A DNA stretch of 64,000 nt from an uncultured Opitutaceae bacterium. GTDB lineage: Bacteria > Verrucomicrobiota > Verrucomicrobiia > Opitutales > Opitutaceae. The notes beneath the pieces were generated by a model. The model was not told the DNA's origin. It ran no database searches and worked only from the letters and a program-made list of their open reading frames with translations. Below, piece by piece: positions 19,025 through 27,412 of this stretch (within the stretch, counting starts at the first letter, position 1; the number at the start of each line of letters is the position of its first letter). The translations under genes and the position numbers were made by a program. The DNA is taken from positions 4,101,627 through 4,165,626 of the forward strand of contig OX638348.1 in NCBI GenBank assembly GCA_951813085.1. Direction: 5' to 3'.

Positions 19025-19996
19025 ATGAGGAGAAGACTAATCTTCATGGGCTCGGATCCCATCGCGCTTCCCTCGCTAGACGCATTGATCGAGGGGCAAT
19101 GCGGGGAGGTAGACATAGTGGCAGTTTATACTCAGCCGGACAAGGTGCGTGGCCGTGGCAAGAAAATCGCGGCAAACGCTATCAAGCTATGGGCCCGAGA
19201 GAACGGGATCCCTGTGCTTCAACCCAAGCGTATTGGCGCTTCTGAACATTTAGAGATTGAGGCGATTGGCGCGGACGCAATTTTAGTGATGGCCTATGGC
19301 CACATGTTGCCACAGTCGTTCATCGACCTGCCTCGATTTGGAGTCTGGAATTTGCACACATCGATTCTGCCAAAGTTTCGTGGCGCCTCCCCCATTCAGT
19401 CCGCTATAGCGTCAGGAGCGTCTGAGTCCGGCGTTAGCCTTATGCAAATTTCAAAGCGAATGGATGCGGGGCCAATTTTAGATGTTGAGAAAGTGGAGAT
19501 CCAGGAACTGGATACCGCATTGGAGCTAGATAATAGATTGTCCCTGGCCTGCGTGCCTTTGCTAGGAAGGGGGTTGCCTCTGATCTTGGCAGGGAAATCG
19601 AATCCGACGCCGCAAAATGAGGTGGAAGCTACCTACGTAAGGAAGCTCGTGAAGGAGGATGGTGCCCTTGATTTCCATTGTTCGGCTCATTCGCTTTCGC
19701 GTCGGATCAATGCCTTGTTTCCGTGGCCCGGGACTAGGGTTGAATTCAGGGGCGACTCGCTAAAGGTTGGTTTGGCTAGGGTGTATTCCGACCGCGATCC
19801 GGAGCGTGAACCTGGAACCGTCGTTGGTCTCGGGGAATCCGGAATCTTGGTAGCCTGCAGAGCAGGGGTGTTGGAATTGAAACGGCTACAGCGTCCTGGA
19901 GGGAAGATGCTCGAGGCGGACGCTTTTGTTCGAGGCTATGAGATTCCGGTCGGAACCATTTTTAGTTCCCATCCCATGACGGACTTAGGCGTTTAG
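19025..19996 (+). CDS. fmt: Methionyl-tRNA formyltransferase
   Basis: The 323-residue protein formylates initiator Met-tRNA. The N-terminal Rossmann domain has LIFMGSDPIALPSLDAL and the folate-site segment NLHTSILPKFRGASPIQSAI, with SLMQISKRMDAGPIL after it. The C-terminal OB-like domain includes LSRRINALFPWPGTRVEF. The frequent partner def (peptide deformylase) is not adjacent. Confidence 0.94.
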   Translation: MRRRLIFMGSDPIALPSLDALIEGQCGEVDIVAVYTQPDKVRGRGKKIAANAIKLWARENGIPVLQPKRIGASEHLEIEAIGADAILVMAYGHMLPQSFIDLPRFGVWNLHTSILPKFRGASPIQSAIASGASESGVSLMQISKRMDAGPILDVEKVEIQELDTALELDNRLSLACVPLLGRGLPLILAGKSNPTPQNEVEATYVRKLVKEDGALDFHCSAHSLSRRINALFPWPGTRVEFRGDSLKVGLARVYSDRDPEREPGTVVGLGESGILVACRAGVLELKRLQRPGGKMLEADAFVRGYEIPVGTIFSSHPMTDLGV

Positions 19997-20085
19997 GTCT
20001 CCGCTTTGGAACGCTTAACAAATGTTTGGCAATCTATGTTGGGTTGATGCTTGTTTTCCGACCTCAATTTTTCCACGATTTTGAA

Positions 20086-20700
20086 ATGGGCGGATTTGTA
20101 ATTCACACAATTAGAAATGCCGTTTGGGCCACGATTTTCTGTGTTTTAATAGGGCAGAGTCCAATTATTGCTCAAACGAGCAACCTGGCTTATCAGGTTG
20201 CCAGTATGTCGGAGGATGTACGCCTCCTAGAGGAGGCGATTAAATCTATGCGCGTCGAGCTTGATGCGATGCGCCGCGAGAATGACCGCCTGCGACGACA
20301 GCTCGGTGGCTATGATTCAAAAATCGACAGTAGCAAGGATGGGCTAGCGACAGTAAGGCAGTTGAATAAAGCGGTCGAATCGCTCGAGGAGCGCGATATC
20401 AAAATGAAAAACGAGATCGTTCTTCAGGTAACGGAGCAGATTACGGATTTCGCGGATAGCGTTAACAAGAGCATCGGAGGTCTTCCGGCGCCCCCTCCAA
20501 AGCCAGATCCGGATGTGCTCACCGAGTTTCATGACAATTACCCGAAAACCGGAACGCCTTACATGGTGCGAAGTGGCGATACGATTTCCGGGATAGCCAC
20601 CAAATTTGGTTCTACGCGAGATTGGATTCAGAACGCGAATCGGATTTCTCATCCTAAGTACTTGCAGGTGGGCCGAAGCCTTTTCATACCCCACGAGTAG
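20086..20700 (+). CDS. Exported coiled-coil protein with C-terminal LysM domain
   Basis: About 204 residues. An N-terminal signal or anchor (NAVWATIFCVLIGQSPIIAQ) is followed by a long charged coiled coil (EDVRLLEEAIKSMRVELDAM and onward to about residue 130), a short Pro-rich linker (GGLPAPPPKPDPD), and a LysM domain YMVRSGDTISGIATKFGSTR ... YLQVGRSLFIPHE at the end. LysM binds peptidoglycan, so the protein probably sits in the periplasm against the wall. The ATG at 20086 starts the signal peptide; an upstream TTG at 20026 would bury it. It lies 15 bases before parB, so the two are likely co-transcribed. Confidence 0.82.
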   Translation: MGGFVIHTIRNAVWATIFCVLIGQSPIIAQTSNLAYQVASMSEDVRLLEEAIKSMRVELDAMRRENDRLRRQLGGYDSKIDSSKDGLATVRQLNKAVESLEERDIKMKNEIVLQVTEQITDFADSVNKSIGGLPAPPPKPDPDVLTEFHDNYPKTGTPYMVRSGDTISGIATKFGSTRDWIQNANRISHPKYLQVGRSLFIPHE

Positions 20701-20715
20701 ATTTTAATTTATATT

Positions 20716-21675
20716 ATGGCGAAACCCAAATCTCGACTTGGCAAAGGCTTAGCTGGACTGATTTCAGGCGGCGGAGGCGCTAGTGGATCCGCTGCTAAGA
20801 AAACTGCGGCGAAGAAGGCGTCAGCAGCCGCCAACAAAGCCCGAGCTGCGAAGGAAGGGTTTCCTGTAGAAGGAGCGCCGCCAGACTATCTCGAGCTACC
20901 GATAGCCAAGATCGAGCCGAATCCATATCAGCCGAGAAAGGAATTCGAGAAGAGCCAATTGGTTGATCTTGCGGAGAGCATTCAAAGCGAAGGCCTGATT
21001 CAGCCCGTGGTCGTCCGCGAGGTAGATGGATCGTATCAGCTTGTCGCTGGGGAGCGCCGCTGGCGGGCCTTCCAGTTGCTCAAGCTAAAGAAGATACCGG
21101 CGAGGATTATTGAGGCGGGCGATTCCTCGGCGGCTTCGATGGCATTGATCGAGAATCTCCAGCGCGAGAATCTCAATCCGATCGAAGAATCGATGGGTTT
21201 CGCGAGCCTAGTACGCGATTTTGATCTTACCCAGGAGCAAGTTGCCGAGCGAGTTGGGAAAGGAAGAGCGACAATCGCCAATTCGCTCCGATTGCTTTCG
21301 CTACCTGAAGAGGTTCGCGGCTACTTATCTTCACAGTTGCTTTCGACGGGTCATGCCAAGGTATTGCTGGGATTGGAGAGCAAGCAGGAGCAATCATTGC
21401 TTGCCCGTCGCATCATCGAGGATGGCGTCAGCGTGCGCGGCGCGGAGGATTTGGTGCATTCCATTCGAAAGTCCAGCAAGTCCAAATCCGGTTCTTCTCG
21501 GGATGCTCCAGAAGCGGAAAAAGCTGCGATCGAGGATATTGAGAAGCGATTGATGTCCTATCTCAGCTCGAATGTGGCTCTCAAGCACACGGCCAAGAAG
21601 GGCAAGATTGTCATCGATTATTCAGGGAATGACGATTTGCAGCGGATACTGGAGAAGATTGGGCTGGAAGACTAG
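20716..21675 (+). CDS. parB: Chromosome-partitioning protein ParB/Spo0J
   Basis: The 319-residue protein begins with the ParA-stimulating segment KSRLGKGLAGLI, followed by a low-complexity Ala/Lys linker. The ParB domain includes IEPNPYQPRKEFE, the CTP-binding GERRWRAFQLLKL and IENLQRENLNPIEES. The helix-turn-helix is QEQVAERVGKGRATIANSLRLLSLP, and a C-terminal dimer domain ends the protein. ParB loads on parS and organises the origin region. No parA is next to it here and I did not recognise a parS site in the window. Confidence 0.93.
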   Translation: MAKPKSRLGKGLAGLISGGGGASGSAAKKTAAKKASAAANKARAAKEGFPVEGAPPDYLELPIAKIEPNPYQPRKEFEKSQLVDLAESIQSEGLIQPVVVREVDGSYQLVAGERRWRAFQLLKLKKIPARIIEAGDSSAASMALIENLQRENLNPIEESMGFASLVRDFDLTQEQVAERVGKGRATIANSLRLLSLPEEVRGYLSSQLLSTGHAKVLLGLESKQEQSLLARRIIEDGVSVRGAEDLVHSIRKSSKSKSGSSRDAPEAEKAAIEDIEKRLMSYLSSNVALKHTAKKGKIVIDYSGNDDLQRILEKIGLED

Positions 21676-21805
21676 CTGATAGGCCCGCCTAGCTGAGCGG
21701 GAGGAGACCTTAGTCGTGAGCAGGCGCTTTTCCGCGCCAATTCGCGGGAGGCGCTTAGGAAGCGCATTCGTATGTCGATCTAGAATGATTGGAAACTTGT
21801 TTACG

Positions 21806-22264
21806 ATGAAGCTCTCACAAAATCGTTTTGGTATCATTTGGATCGCGCTGGCCGCATTGATCGCTTCTGGGTCAGCATTTGGGGAGACAGTGGTCGTTAA
21901 TTTTACGGTTTCTGGATTTGATTCAGATGCGCCTGAGGACGTTATCAGCGGCTCGTTTCAACTGGAGCTCAATGACAATACCAACGAAGTGACATCGATT
22001 AGTTCAGTTAGCCTGACAATCAATGGGCACGCCTTTAGTGTTTCGGAACTTGGATTTAGCGAATATCGCAACTTCAACATTCTAGGAGCGCAAGGGCAGG
22101 GTCTTGGCAGCTCGACCGGAATTTCCCATGGCGCCTCCCACGACTTCTGGATCCTATGGAATAAGGATACGAGCGCCCCCAGAGAATTTGCTTATACGGC
22201 AAGCGTTGATGGGATTCATACGACGAGGCAGTTCGATACGTTCTCTATCGAACCAGCGAGCTAA
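21806..22264 (+). CDS. Exported protein of unknown function
   Basis: About 152 residues. A signal peptide (KLSQNRFGIIWIALAALIASGSAFG/ETV) leads to a beta-rich mature domain: VVVNFTVSGFDSDAPEDVISGSFQLEL, then VSLTINGHAFSVSEL. This resembles the N-terminal domains of PEP-CTERM-type exported proteins, but no PEP-CTERM sorting tail is present. No catalytic residues are recognised. The frame extends upstream to 21716; the ATG at 21806 with GGAA about 12 bases before it best fits the signal peptide. It stands between parB and the amidase gene. Confidence 0.6.
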   Translation: MKLSQNRFGIIWIALAALIASGSAFGETVVVNFTVSGFDSDAPEDVISGSFQLELNDNTNEVTSISSVSLTINGHAFSVSELGFSEYRNFNILGAQGQGLGSSTGISHGASHDFWILWNKDTSAPREFAYTASVDGIHTTRQFDTFSIEPAS

Positions 22265-22356
22265 TATTCGAGCTTAGTTGGATTCGTCGCGAACATTTGC
22301 GCGAGTGGAGCGTAGTTTTTGTTTTCATCGAATAGGGATGGGTTAGATTCGGGGGC

Positions 22357-23055
22357 GTGAATCGCTCCAGATCTTGCATAGAGATACTTTTAGGTGTTCT
22401 CAGCGTTCTAGTCGCTAGCTCTGTCATCGGTCAGCCGAGAGTCGAATCGTACGACGAGCAATTTGCAGGAGCGCTCGAAGAGCTAGGGCGTGGAATCGAG
22501 TGGATGACGCTTCCACTTGATTGCTCCAAAATGCCGGATCCTGAACGGAGCGTCGATACCATCTTGTTGCATTTTTGCAGCGATGTCGTTGCCAATCCAA
22601 TGAATCCGTACGACGCTAGGCAAATCGTGGATGGATTTGCTCGATTTCGCGTTTCCGCCCACTTCTTAATCGATCGCGATGGGAATATGCTGCAGCTTGT
22701 TTCCTTGGATCGAACCGCCTATCACGCGGGAGCGGGGAACCTTCCGAATCAACCGGAGCGAGAGAATCGCTTGAACGAGTTCTCAATAGGGATTGAGCTT
22801 ATGGGAATTGGGACGCTGTCGGAGATGATGATTTACATGAGCTCAGACCAGTATCGCGAATTGGATCCAAAGTTCTTGGGCTATACCGATGAACAGTATG
22901 ACGCCCTTAACGATTGCATTGCTGCTCTGATGGGGGTGTTCCCGGAGATCGTCTTCGGCCGTGATTCTATTTTCGGGCACGATGAGTGGTCACCCGGACG
23001 AAAGACCGATCCTGGCGTATTATTTGATTGGGAGCGGATCGGGCTTTCTCCTTAG
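22357..23055 (+). CDS. Exported N-acetylmuramoyl-L-alanine amidase (amidase_2 fold)
   Basis: The 232-residue protein starts with a signal peptide (MNRSRSCIEILLGVLSVLVASSVIG). The rest is an AmpD/T7-lysozyme-like zinc amidase: DTILLHFCSDV supplies the first His, VSAHFLIDRDGNMLQLV and AYHAGAGNLPNQ the next region with a second His, and FGHDEWSPGRKTDPG the third ligand region. FSIGIELMGIG is a further family mark. It should cleave the bond between MurNAc and L-Ala of peptidoglycan in the periplasm. The start codon is GTG at 22357 after a G-rich stretch. Confidence 0.88.
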   Translation: MNRSRSCIEILLGVLSVLVASSVIGQPRVESYDEQFAGALEELGRGIEWMTLPLDCSKMPDPERSVDTILLHFCSDVVANPMNPYDARQIVDGFARFRVSAHFLIDRDGNMLQLVSLDRTAYHAGAGNLPNQPERENRLNEFSIGIELMGIGTLSEMMIYMSSDQYRELDPKFLGYTDEQYDALNDCIAALMGVFPEIVFGRDSIFGHDEWSPGRKTDPGVLFDWERIGLSP

Positions 23056-23151
23056 AGCAACGTCTCGTCTCGTGTCCAAATTTGGGGCCAAAACGAGAGA
23101 TAAATTAGGTCACAGTGTAACTGACCGATTAAGAATGGAGTTTTATTAAGT

Positions 23152-24051
23152 ATGATGCCAGTGGAACAATGGGATACTCGAACGGGCGTGCGGTGTACGC
23201 CTTTAGGTTACTTTACGCGAATTTTTGCCCTAATCTGCCTCTGTTTGGCGGTATTCGCTTCGCAGCTTTCGGGCAAAGTCGACAAGGCGCGCGTGCTGGT
23301 CGACTCCTTCGCGGATCCTAATTATGTCGAAAAAAAGAGCACGGAAGATGGGCTCGCTCCGGAAACTTACCACCTGCTTAAAGGGAAATTCGTTGGGGGA
23401 TACATTCGTGACAAAACGATGCGTGATGTGGACTTTATTGAAATGGCAGAGAATTTGGCAGAGCAGCTGAAGACGCGGAACTACTATTCTGCCAAGTCAA
23501 AAGAAGAAGGTGATTTTCTGATTGTAGTAAATTGGGGCGTTACCGAAATCCAAGCGGATTTCGATGAGCTTTTCCCTACGGATGAGGAAGATGAGGAGGA
23601 AATTGAAGAGGGTTCTGAAGAGGACTCCTTCCTTTCAGGGGATATCGAGTCGTATACGAGAGAAGAAGGTTATTCGTACCGTGACCAGTCCAATGCAGCG
23701 CTGATTGGTTTCGATCGCGCTCTTAGGCGCAATGATCTGAGTATCCAAGATGGGTTCGAGTTACAGGATATGCTCGAGTCGGAGCGTTACTTCATGATTT
23801 TGTCCGCGTTTGATTGGCAATTGCTGCGAAAGACAGGCGAGAAGAAGCTCGTTTGGTCGACGCGGTTTAGTATGGATGCCATTAAGCTTGGATTTGACGA
23901 TGCTCACTACGCCCTGAGTCGCGGAGCAGCCAACTACTTCGGCACGAACTTAGATGGCAAGCTCGGGAAAGTGAATACATACGCGGGTCCAGGAAGCGTC
24001 CAAACCGGCGAGTTGGAAGTGGTCGAGACCATCGAAGACGTCGAAGAATAA
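23152..24051 (+). CDS. Exported protein of unknown function with acidic segment
   Basis: The 299-residue protein has a hydrophobic segment at about residues 25-40 (IFALICLCLAVFASQL) preceded by a rather long polar N-region. It is probably a signal peptide, possibly from a GTG at 23188. The mature part includes NLAEQLKTRNYYSAK, DFLIVVNWG and a very acidic stretch (PTDEEDEEEIEEGSEEDSF, about residues 140-158). It then has SYRDQSNAALIGFDRAL and FMILSAFDWQLLRKTGEKKLVWSTRFSM. No enzyme motif is recognised. The end of the protein again is Glu/Val rich. Likely periplasmic or a lipoprotein-like surface protein; function unknown. Confidence 0.6.
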   Translation: MMPVEQWDTRTGVRCTPLGYFTRIFALICLCLAVFASQLSGKVDKARVLVDSFADPNYVEKKSTEDGLAPETYHLLKGKFVGGYIRDKTMRDVDFIEMAENLAEQLKTRNYYSAKSKEEGDFLIVVNWGVTEIQADFDELFPTDEEDEEEIEEGSEEDSFLSGDIESYTREEGYSYRDQSNAALIGFDRALRRNDLSIQDGFELQDMLESERYFMILSAFDWQLLRKTGEKKLVWSTRFSMDAIKLGFDDAHYALSRGAANYFGTNLDGKLGKVNTYAGPGSVQTGELEVVETIEDVEE

Positions 24052-24077
24052 AAAAACCCGCTTAAAGGTTAAGCGGG
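24050..24077 (-). terminator. Hairpin terminator of the RRM-protein gene
   Basis: A perfect 9-bp stem CCCGCTTAA / TTAAGCGGG (24057-24077, 3-base loop) is flanked on the left by AAAAAA, which is a U run when read leftward. It therefore ends the leftward RRM gene. It also lies right behind the stop of the rightward 23152 gene and may work weakly in both directions. Confidence 0.85.
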
Positions 24078-24107
24078 TCGATTAATTTATTGCGTTTAGG
24101 CTGTATA

Positions 24108-24542
24108 CTAGAAGCCGTCGCGTTGCTGACGTCGATTTCCTCTTCGGGAGCCTTTGCCGCCACCGCCACCGTAGCCACCGCCACCGCCACCGCCACCGTA
24201 GCCACCGCCACCGCCACCGCCACCGTAGCCACCGCCACCGCCACCGTAGCCACCGCCACCGTAGCCACCGCCACCGCGATAGCCGCCGCGTGGGCGCTCA
24301 GGGCGTGGAGTTGCTTCTCGAACTCGGAGTTCGCGACCTAATAGTTCACTACCATTTAATGATTCGATAGCGGTATTCGCTTCATCGGATTCGGTCATGG
24401 AAACGAATGCGAATCCTCGAGGTCTTCCGGTTTCGCGATCCATGATCATTTTTACAGATTCGACATTTCCGAACGCTGCGAACGCTTCGCGTACGTCATC
24501 TTCCGATGCGTCGAATGACAGATTGCCTACATATATATCCAT
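24108..24542 (-). CDS. Glycine-rich RNA-binding protein with one RRM
   Basis: The 144-residue protein has a single RNA recognition motif, residues about 1-80, with RNP2 IYVGNL (3-8) and RNP1 RGFAFVSM (42-49) intact. A tail of GGYGGGG repeats begins after residue 86 and the protein ends in a basic KGSRRGNRRQQRDGF. Such proteins in bacteria bind single-stranded RNA and are often cold-induced; regulation here is not shown. The tail is encoded by a tandem repeat, so its length may vary between strains. It lies downstream of ruvB on the same strand but has a 155-base spacer and its own terminator. Confidence 0.92.
   Translation of the reverse strand: MDIYVGNLSFDASEDDVREAFAAFGNVESVKMIMDRETGRPRGFAFVSMTESDEANTAIESLNGSELLGRELRVREATPRPERPRGGYRGGGGYGGGGYGGGGGGYGGGGGGGGYGGGGGGGGYGGGGGKGSRRGNRRQQRDGF
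24157..24276. repeat. Glycine-coding simple tandem repeat
   Basis: About 120 bases consist almost only of CCGCCACC and GTAGCCACC units, encoding the GGYGGGG tail of the RRM protein on the minus strand. Low-complexity runs like this are prone to slippage and assembly collapse. Confidence 0.9.
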
Positions 24543-24697
24543 TTTGAAAAAGCGCCTTTTCTAGATATGCAGAGCTGACAGCTGGCGCCTCCATCATTCC
24601 TGCTTGAAAACGCGCCAATTCAAGCGGTTCCCCAACTGATTAAGTGGGCCACTGTTGGGCGCAGGCTCTATTATTGCAAGGCGTAAACCGTTAATTG

Positions 24698-25741
24698 TCA
24701 GATGAGGCGCTTTTGTTGCGCAAGATCGGTTGGGGGCAATCCGATGGCGGCGTATCCCTTTTCTGTGATTATACGGCCTTGAGGCGTACGCTGCAGGAAT
24801 CCGTTTTGAATCAAAAAGGGCTCATGGACTTCTTCGAGCGTATCGCCTTCTTCTCCCACTGCGACCCCAATGGTGTTGAGGCCAACCGGGCCCCCCTTAT
24901 AGATTTCTGCAATGGTCGACAAAATTCGCTTGTCCATCTCGTCTAGCCCGCGCTGATCGATTTCTAGGAGCTCGAGCGCAGCGTTGGCGATCTCCTTTGT
25001 GATGATGCCATCTCCTTTCTCTTCGGCGTAGTCACGAACGAAATACACGAGATTATTCGCGATTCGAGGGGTTCCTCGCGATCGGTTCGCTATCTCTTGT
25101 CCGCCATCGGTCTCGACGGAGATCTGCAGAAGATCGCAGCTTCGCTTCACGATACTGAGCAAATTTTCAGCCGAGTAGTAGTCGAGCCGAGATTGCAGCG
25201 TAAACCGGCTTCTCAATGGGGCGGTAAGCAGCCCGCTACGGGTGGTCGCGCCGACGAGAGTGAATTTAGGGATATTCAATCGCACCGAGCGCGCGTTTGG
25301 GCCCTGGTCTATCATTATGTCGATCCGATAGTCCTCCATAGCCGAATACAGGTATTCTTCTACCGTCTTGGGCAGTCGGTGAATCTCGTCGATAAAGAGG
25401 ATATCCCCTCCTTGAAGGTTCGTGAGCATGCCAGCCAGGTCGCTCGCCTTTTCGATGACGGGTCCTGAAGTCACGCGTACGTTGGTTCCCATTTCCGAGC
25501 CGAGAATGAAGGACAAGCTCGTCTTTCCTAGGCCAGGCGGTCCGCTCAGGAGAACGTGATTGAGAGCTTCTCCCCTTTTGCGGGCCGCTCCGGACATGAT
25601 TTTCAGCCGTTCAATCGTTTTAGCTTGTCCCACGAACTCATCGAATGAGTGCGGCCGGAGTATGGATTCCGTCTGGCTATTGAGCGACGTTTCGCGCGCG
25701 TGGGCGTAGAAGTCGGTTCCGGTAGGTGTGGGTTCGCTCAT
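24698..25741 (-). CDS. ruvB: Holliday junction branch-migration ATPase RuvB
   Basis: About 347 residues. Walker A is SGPPGLGKTSLS (about 66-77), Walker B region DILFIDEIHRLP, then LVGATTRSGLLTAPLRSRF (sensor and arginine region), and the C-terminal winged helix with GPVGLNTIGVAVGEEGDTLEEVHEPFLIQ. RuvB hexamers drive branch migration with RuvA. The ATG at 25741 is used; a TTG at 25765 would add 8 residues. ruvA and ruvC are not adjacent in this window. Confidence 0.96.
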   Translation of the reverse strand: MSEPTPTGTDFYAHARETSLNSQTESILRPHSFDEFVGQAKTIERLKIMSGAARKRGEALNHVLLSGPPGLGKTSLSFILGSEMGTNVRVTSGPVIEKASDLAGMLTNLQGGDILFIDEIHRLPKTVEEYLYSAMEDYRIDIMIDQGPNARSVRLNIPKFTLVGATTRSGLLTAPLRSRFTLQSRLDYYSAENLLSIVKRSCDLLQISVETDGGQEIANRSRGTPRIANNLVYFVRDYAEEKGDGIITKEIANAALELLEIDQRGLDEMDKRILSTIAEIYKGGPVGLNTIGVAVGEEGDTLEEVHEPFLIQNGFLQRTPQGRIITEKGYAAIGLPPTDLAQQKRLI

Positions 25742-25806
25742 TACGTTTCGGGGAAATCGACCCAAGTAAGATCGAGTGATAGCTATAGGGCAAGCGCTAG
25801 GAACTG

Positions 25807-25840
25807 AAAACCCCGCTCCGCGGGATGCGGAAGCGGGGTT
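25807..25840 (-). terminator. Hairpin terminator after the disordered-protein gene
   Basis: AACCCCGCT (25809-25817) pairs with AGCGGGGTT (25832-25840) and an inner CCGC/GCGG extends the stem. AAAA at 25807-25810 gives a U run when read leftward. It lies between the stop of the 25856-26731 gene and the ruvB start. Confidence 0.8.
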
Positions 25841-25855
25841 GAATTCTTATTGAGA

Positions 25856-26731
25856 CTACTCAGAAGGAGCTTGCTTTCGATTTTCTTGAGGCCTCCTCCT
25901 TCCGCCGCCTTCGCGGTTTCCGGAATTTTCTCCTTCGCCCCTTGGACGACGGTTGCGATTCGAGCGGCGATTTCCTCGATTTCTATTTGGGCGATCTCCT
26001 TTGAATTCGCCTTCTTTCCCTCGGTTTTGACCTCCGCGTCGACGACGTCTCTGGTTTGGTCGGCGTCCATCGCGCTTCCTCTCGGGCTTTTCGGGTTCGC
26101 TAGTGAAAAGCGATTTCAACCAGGCGAAGAAACCTTTTTTCGCCTGGGACCTTGGGGGTCTCGAGCCTTGAGGATCCCGAGGCGCCCGTTTCTTGGGCTC
26201 AGCTCGTTTCCCATCCTTGGATGGGCTGAATTCTTCCACAGGGCGCTGTGTAGATCGCACAGACTTGTCCACGGAATCGAAGCGCTTGGGCCGATCCTCC
26301 TGGTCGTCGGTCGCGTCGGAGGTCGAATCCGAAGGATACGCCTCAAGTTCGGCGTCCTCGGATTCGCTTTCATCGACTTCGGCCCGATCGTCTCGGTCGC
26401 GTCGCTCTCGTCGCTTCGGAGGTGAATCGGAGCGCTCGTTTCCGACCAAATCGGAAGGAGCGGTAGATTTCACTACGAGATCATCCATTTCGATAATATC
26501 GTCGTCTTCGTATGCGCCTCGAATTTGGTCGAGGGTCTTGGCGGCGGGCGACGTAGGCGCTCCAGGCCGGCGATTTCGTGTTCCATACATGATGGAGGTC
26601 TCTTCGGGAGCTTGATTGGAAGTCTCATCTTGCGAGGCATCGCCTGTCGCTTCGTCTACTTCTTCTTGAGGCGCGTCGCTTTGAGCGCCGCTGTTTAGCT
26701 CCTCTTCGTTTGTTTCTTCTTTGTCAGACAT
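25856..26731 (-). CDS. Intrinsically disordered protein, acidic N-terminus and Arg-rich C-terminus
   Basis: About 291 residues from the ATG at 26731 (a longer frame to 26767 adds 12 residues). The first half is Glu/Asp/Ser/Gln rich (SDKEETNEEELNSGAQSD). The middle alternates acidic and basic blocks. A short amphipathic or hydrophobic stretch KKGFFAWLKSLF is the only ordered-looking part. The last about 80 residues are Arg/Gly/Asn-rich (RRPNQRRRRRGGQNRGKE). No domain is recognised. The composition resembles RNA-binding disordered tails such as those on RNA-degradation scaffolds; that is inference. It has its own terminator and precedes ruvB on the same strand. Confidence 0.7.
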   Translation of the reverse strand: MSDKEETNEEELNSGAQSDAPQEEVDEATGDASQDETSNQAPEETSIMYGTRNRRPGAPTSPAAKTLDQIRGAYEDDDIIEMDDLVVKSTAPSDLVGNERSDSPPKRRERRDRDDRAEVDESESEDAELEAYPSDSTSDATDDQEDRPKRFDSVDKSVRSTQRPVEEFSPSKDGKRAEPKKRAPRDPQGSRPPRSQAKKGFFAWLKSLFTSEPEKPERKRDGRRPNQRRRRRGGQNRGKEGEFKGDRPNRNRGNRRSNRNRRPRGEGENSGNREGGGRRRPQENRKQAPSE

Positions 26732-26964
26732 GTTTTTTGGTTTTCGCGCGCATCGGAATGATCGCATCGATCGCGCTTTCAGTGTTTCCTTGCTCAGCGG
26801 CGTTGCCCTGCGTTTTGGAGGGATTTACCTTTCTGCCGCGAAAGAGGGCTACTTTATGGAATTGAGAGAAAGTTCAACCTTTAATCCTAGGTAACGGAGA
26901 GCGGGAGACGCTTCTTTCGGCTATAGGCTTGCCTGAATGGTAAAGGAGAGGTAGCGCTCAACCC

Positions 26965-27336
26965 ATGGATAAGCTCACGCAGATATTTGAAATGCAGGAA
27001 GAACTCAACTCCCGGATCGGAGTGGATCTGAAGGGCATTGGAGACGAGGAACAGGTTAAATGGATCCTGAATTATACTCGAGCGATGCAGCAGGAGTTGG
27101 CTGAACTGACGGATTCGGTTCCTTGGAAATGGTGGGCGAAGTATCAGGAGTTCGATAAGCAGAATGCCAAAGTGGAGGTAGTGGACCTTTTCCATTTCCT
27201 AGTATCTCTGGCGCAAACGCTCGGCATGACAGCAGACGACGTTTTCGACGCCTATATTGCCAAGAACAAGGTGAATCATCAGCGTCAAGACTCTGGCTAT
27301 ACGGAAAAAGATGAAGCGGACTCCCGGCATATCTAG
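26965..27336 (+). CDS. Dimeric (all-alpha) dUTP diphosphatase
   Basis: The 123-residue protein matches the dUTPase_2 family of all-alpha NTP pyrophosphatases related to MazG. It opens LTQIFEMQEELNSRIG, then QQELAELTDSVPWKWWAK, which holds the first Glu metal ligands. KVEVVDLFHFLVSLAQTLGM follows with the second Glu/Asp pair, and the tail region is AYIAKNKVNHQRQDSGY. It hydrolyses dUTP (or dUDP) to dUMP, keeping uracil out of DNA. This dimeric form is more common in phages, protists and some bacteria than the trimeric Dut. It precedes the TPR/ExbB/ExbD module by about 76 bases. Confidence 0.85.
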   Translation: MDKLTQIFEMQEELNSRIGVDLKGIGDEEQVKWILNYTRAMQQELAELTDSVPWKWWAKYQEFDKQNAKVEVVDLFHFLVSLAQTLGMTADDVFDAYIAKNKVNHQRQDSGYTEKDEADSRHI

Positions 27337-27412
27337 CCGAATTCTGGCGAGGCCCGCTTCTTGAATCGCGTTTGATTTCGAACCAAATTGGGATTAGACT
27401 GACTCAGAATCT

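Noticed and set aside
21675-21710. CCCGC ... GCGGG hairpin after parB as a terminator
   Set aside because: Short stem and no T tract.
24631-24659. CCCAAC ... GTTGGG inverted repeat downstream of ruvB as a terminator
   Set aside because: The stem is interrupted by a bulge and no U run follows in the leftward direction.
25783-26070. 95-residue frame on the minus strand overlapping the disordered-protein gene
   Set aside because: It is out of frame with the longer gene, crosses the terminator hairpin and has only Arg/Glu bias inherited from it.
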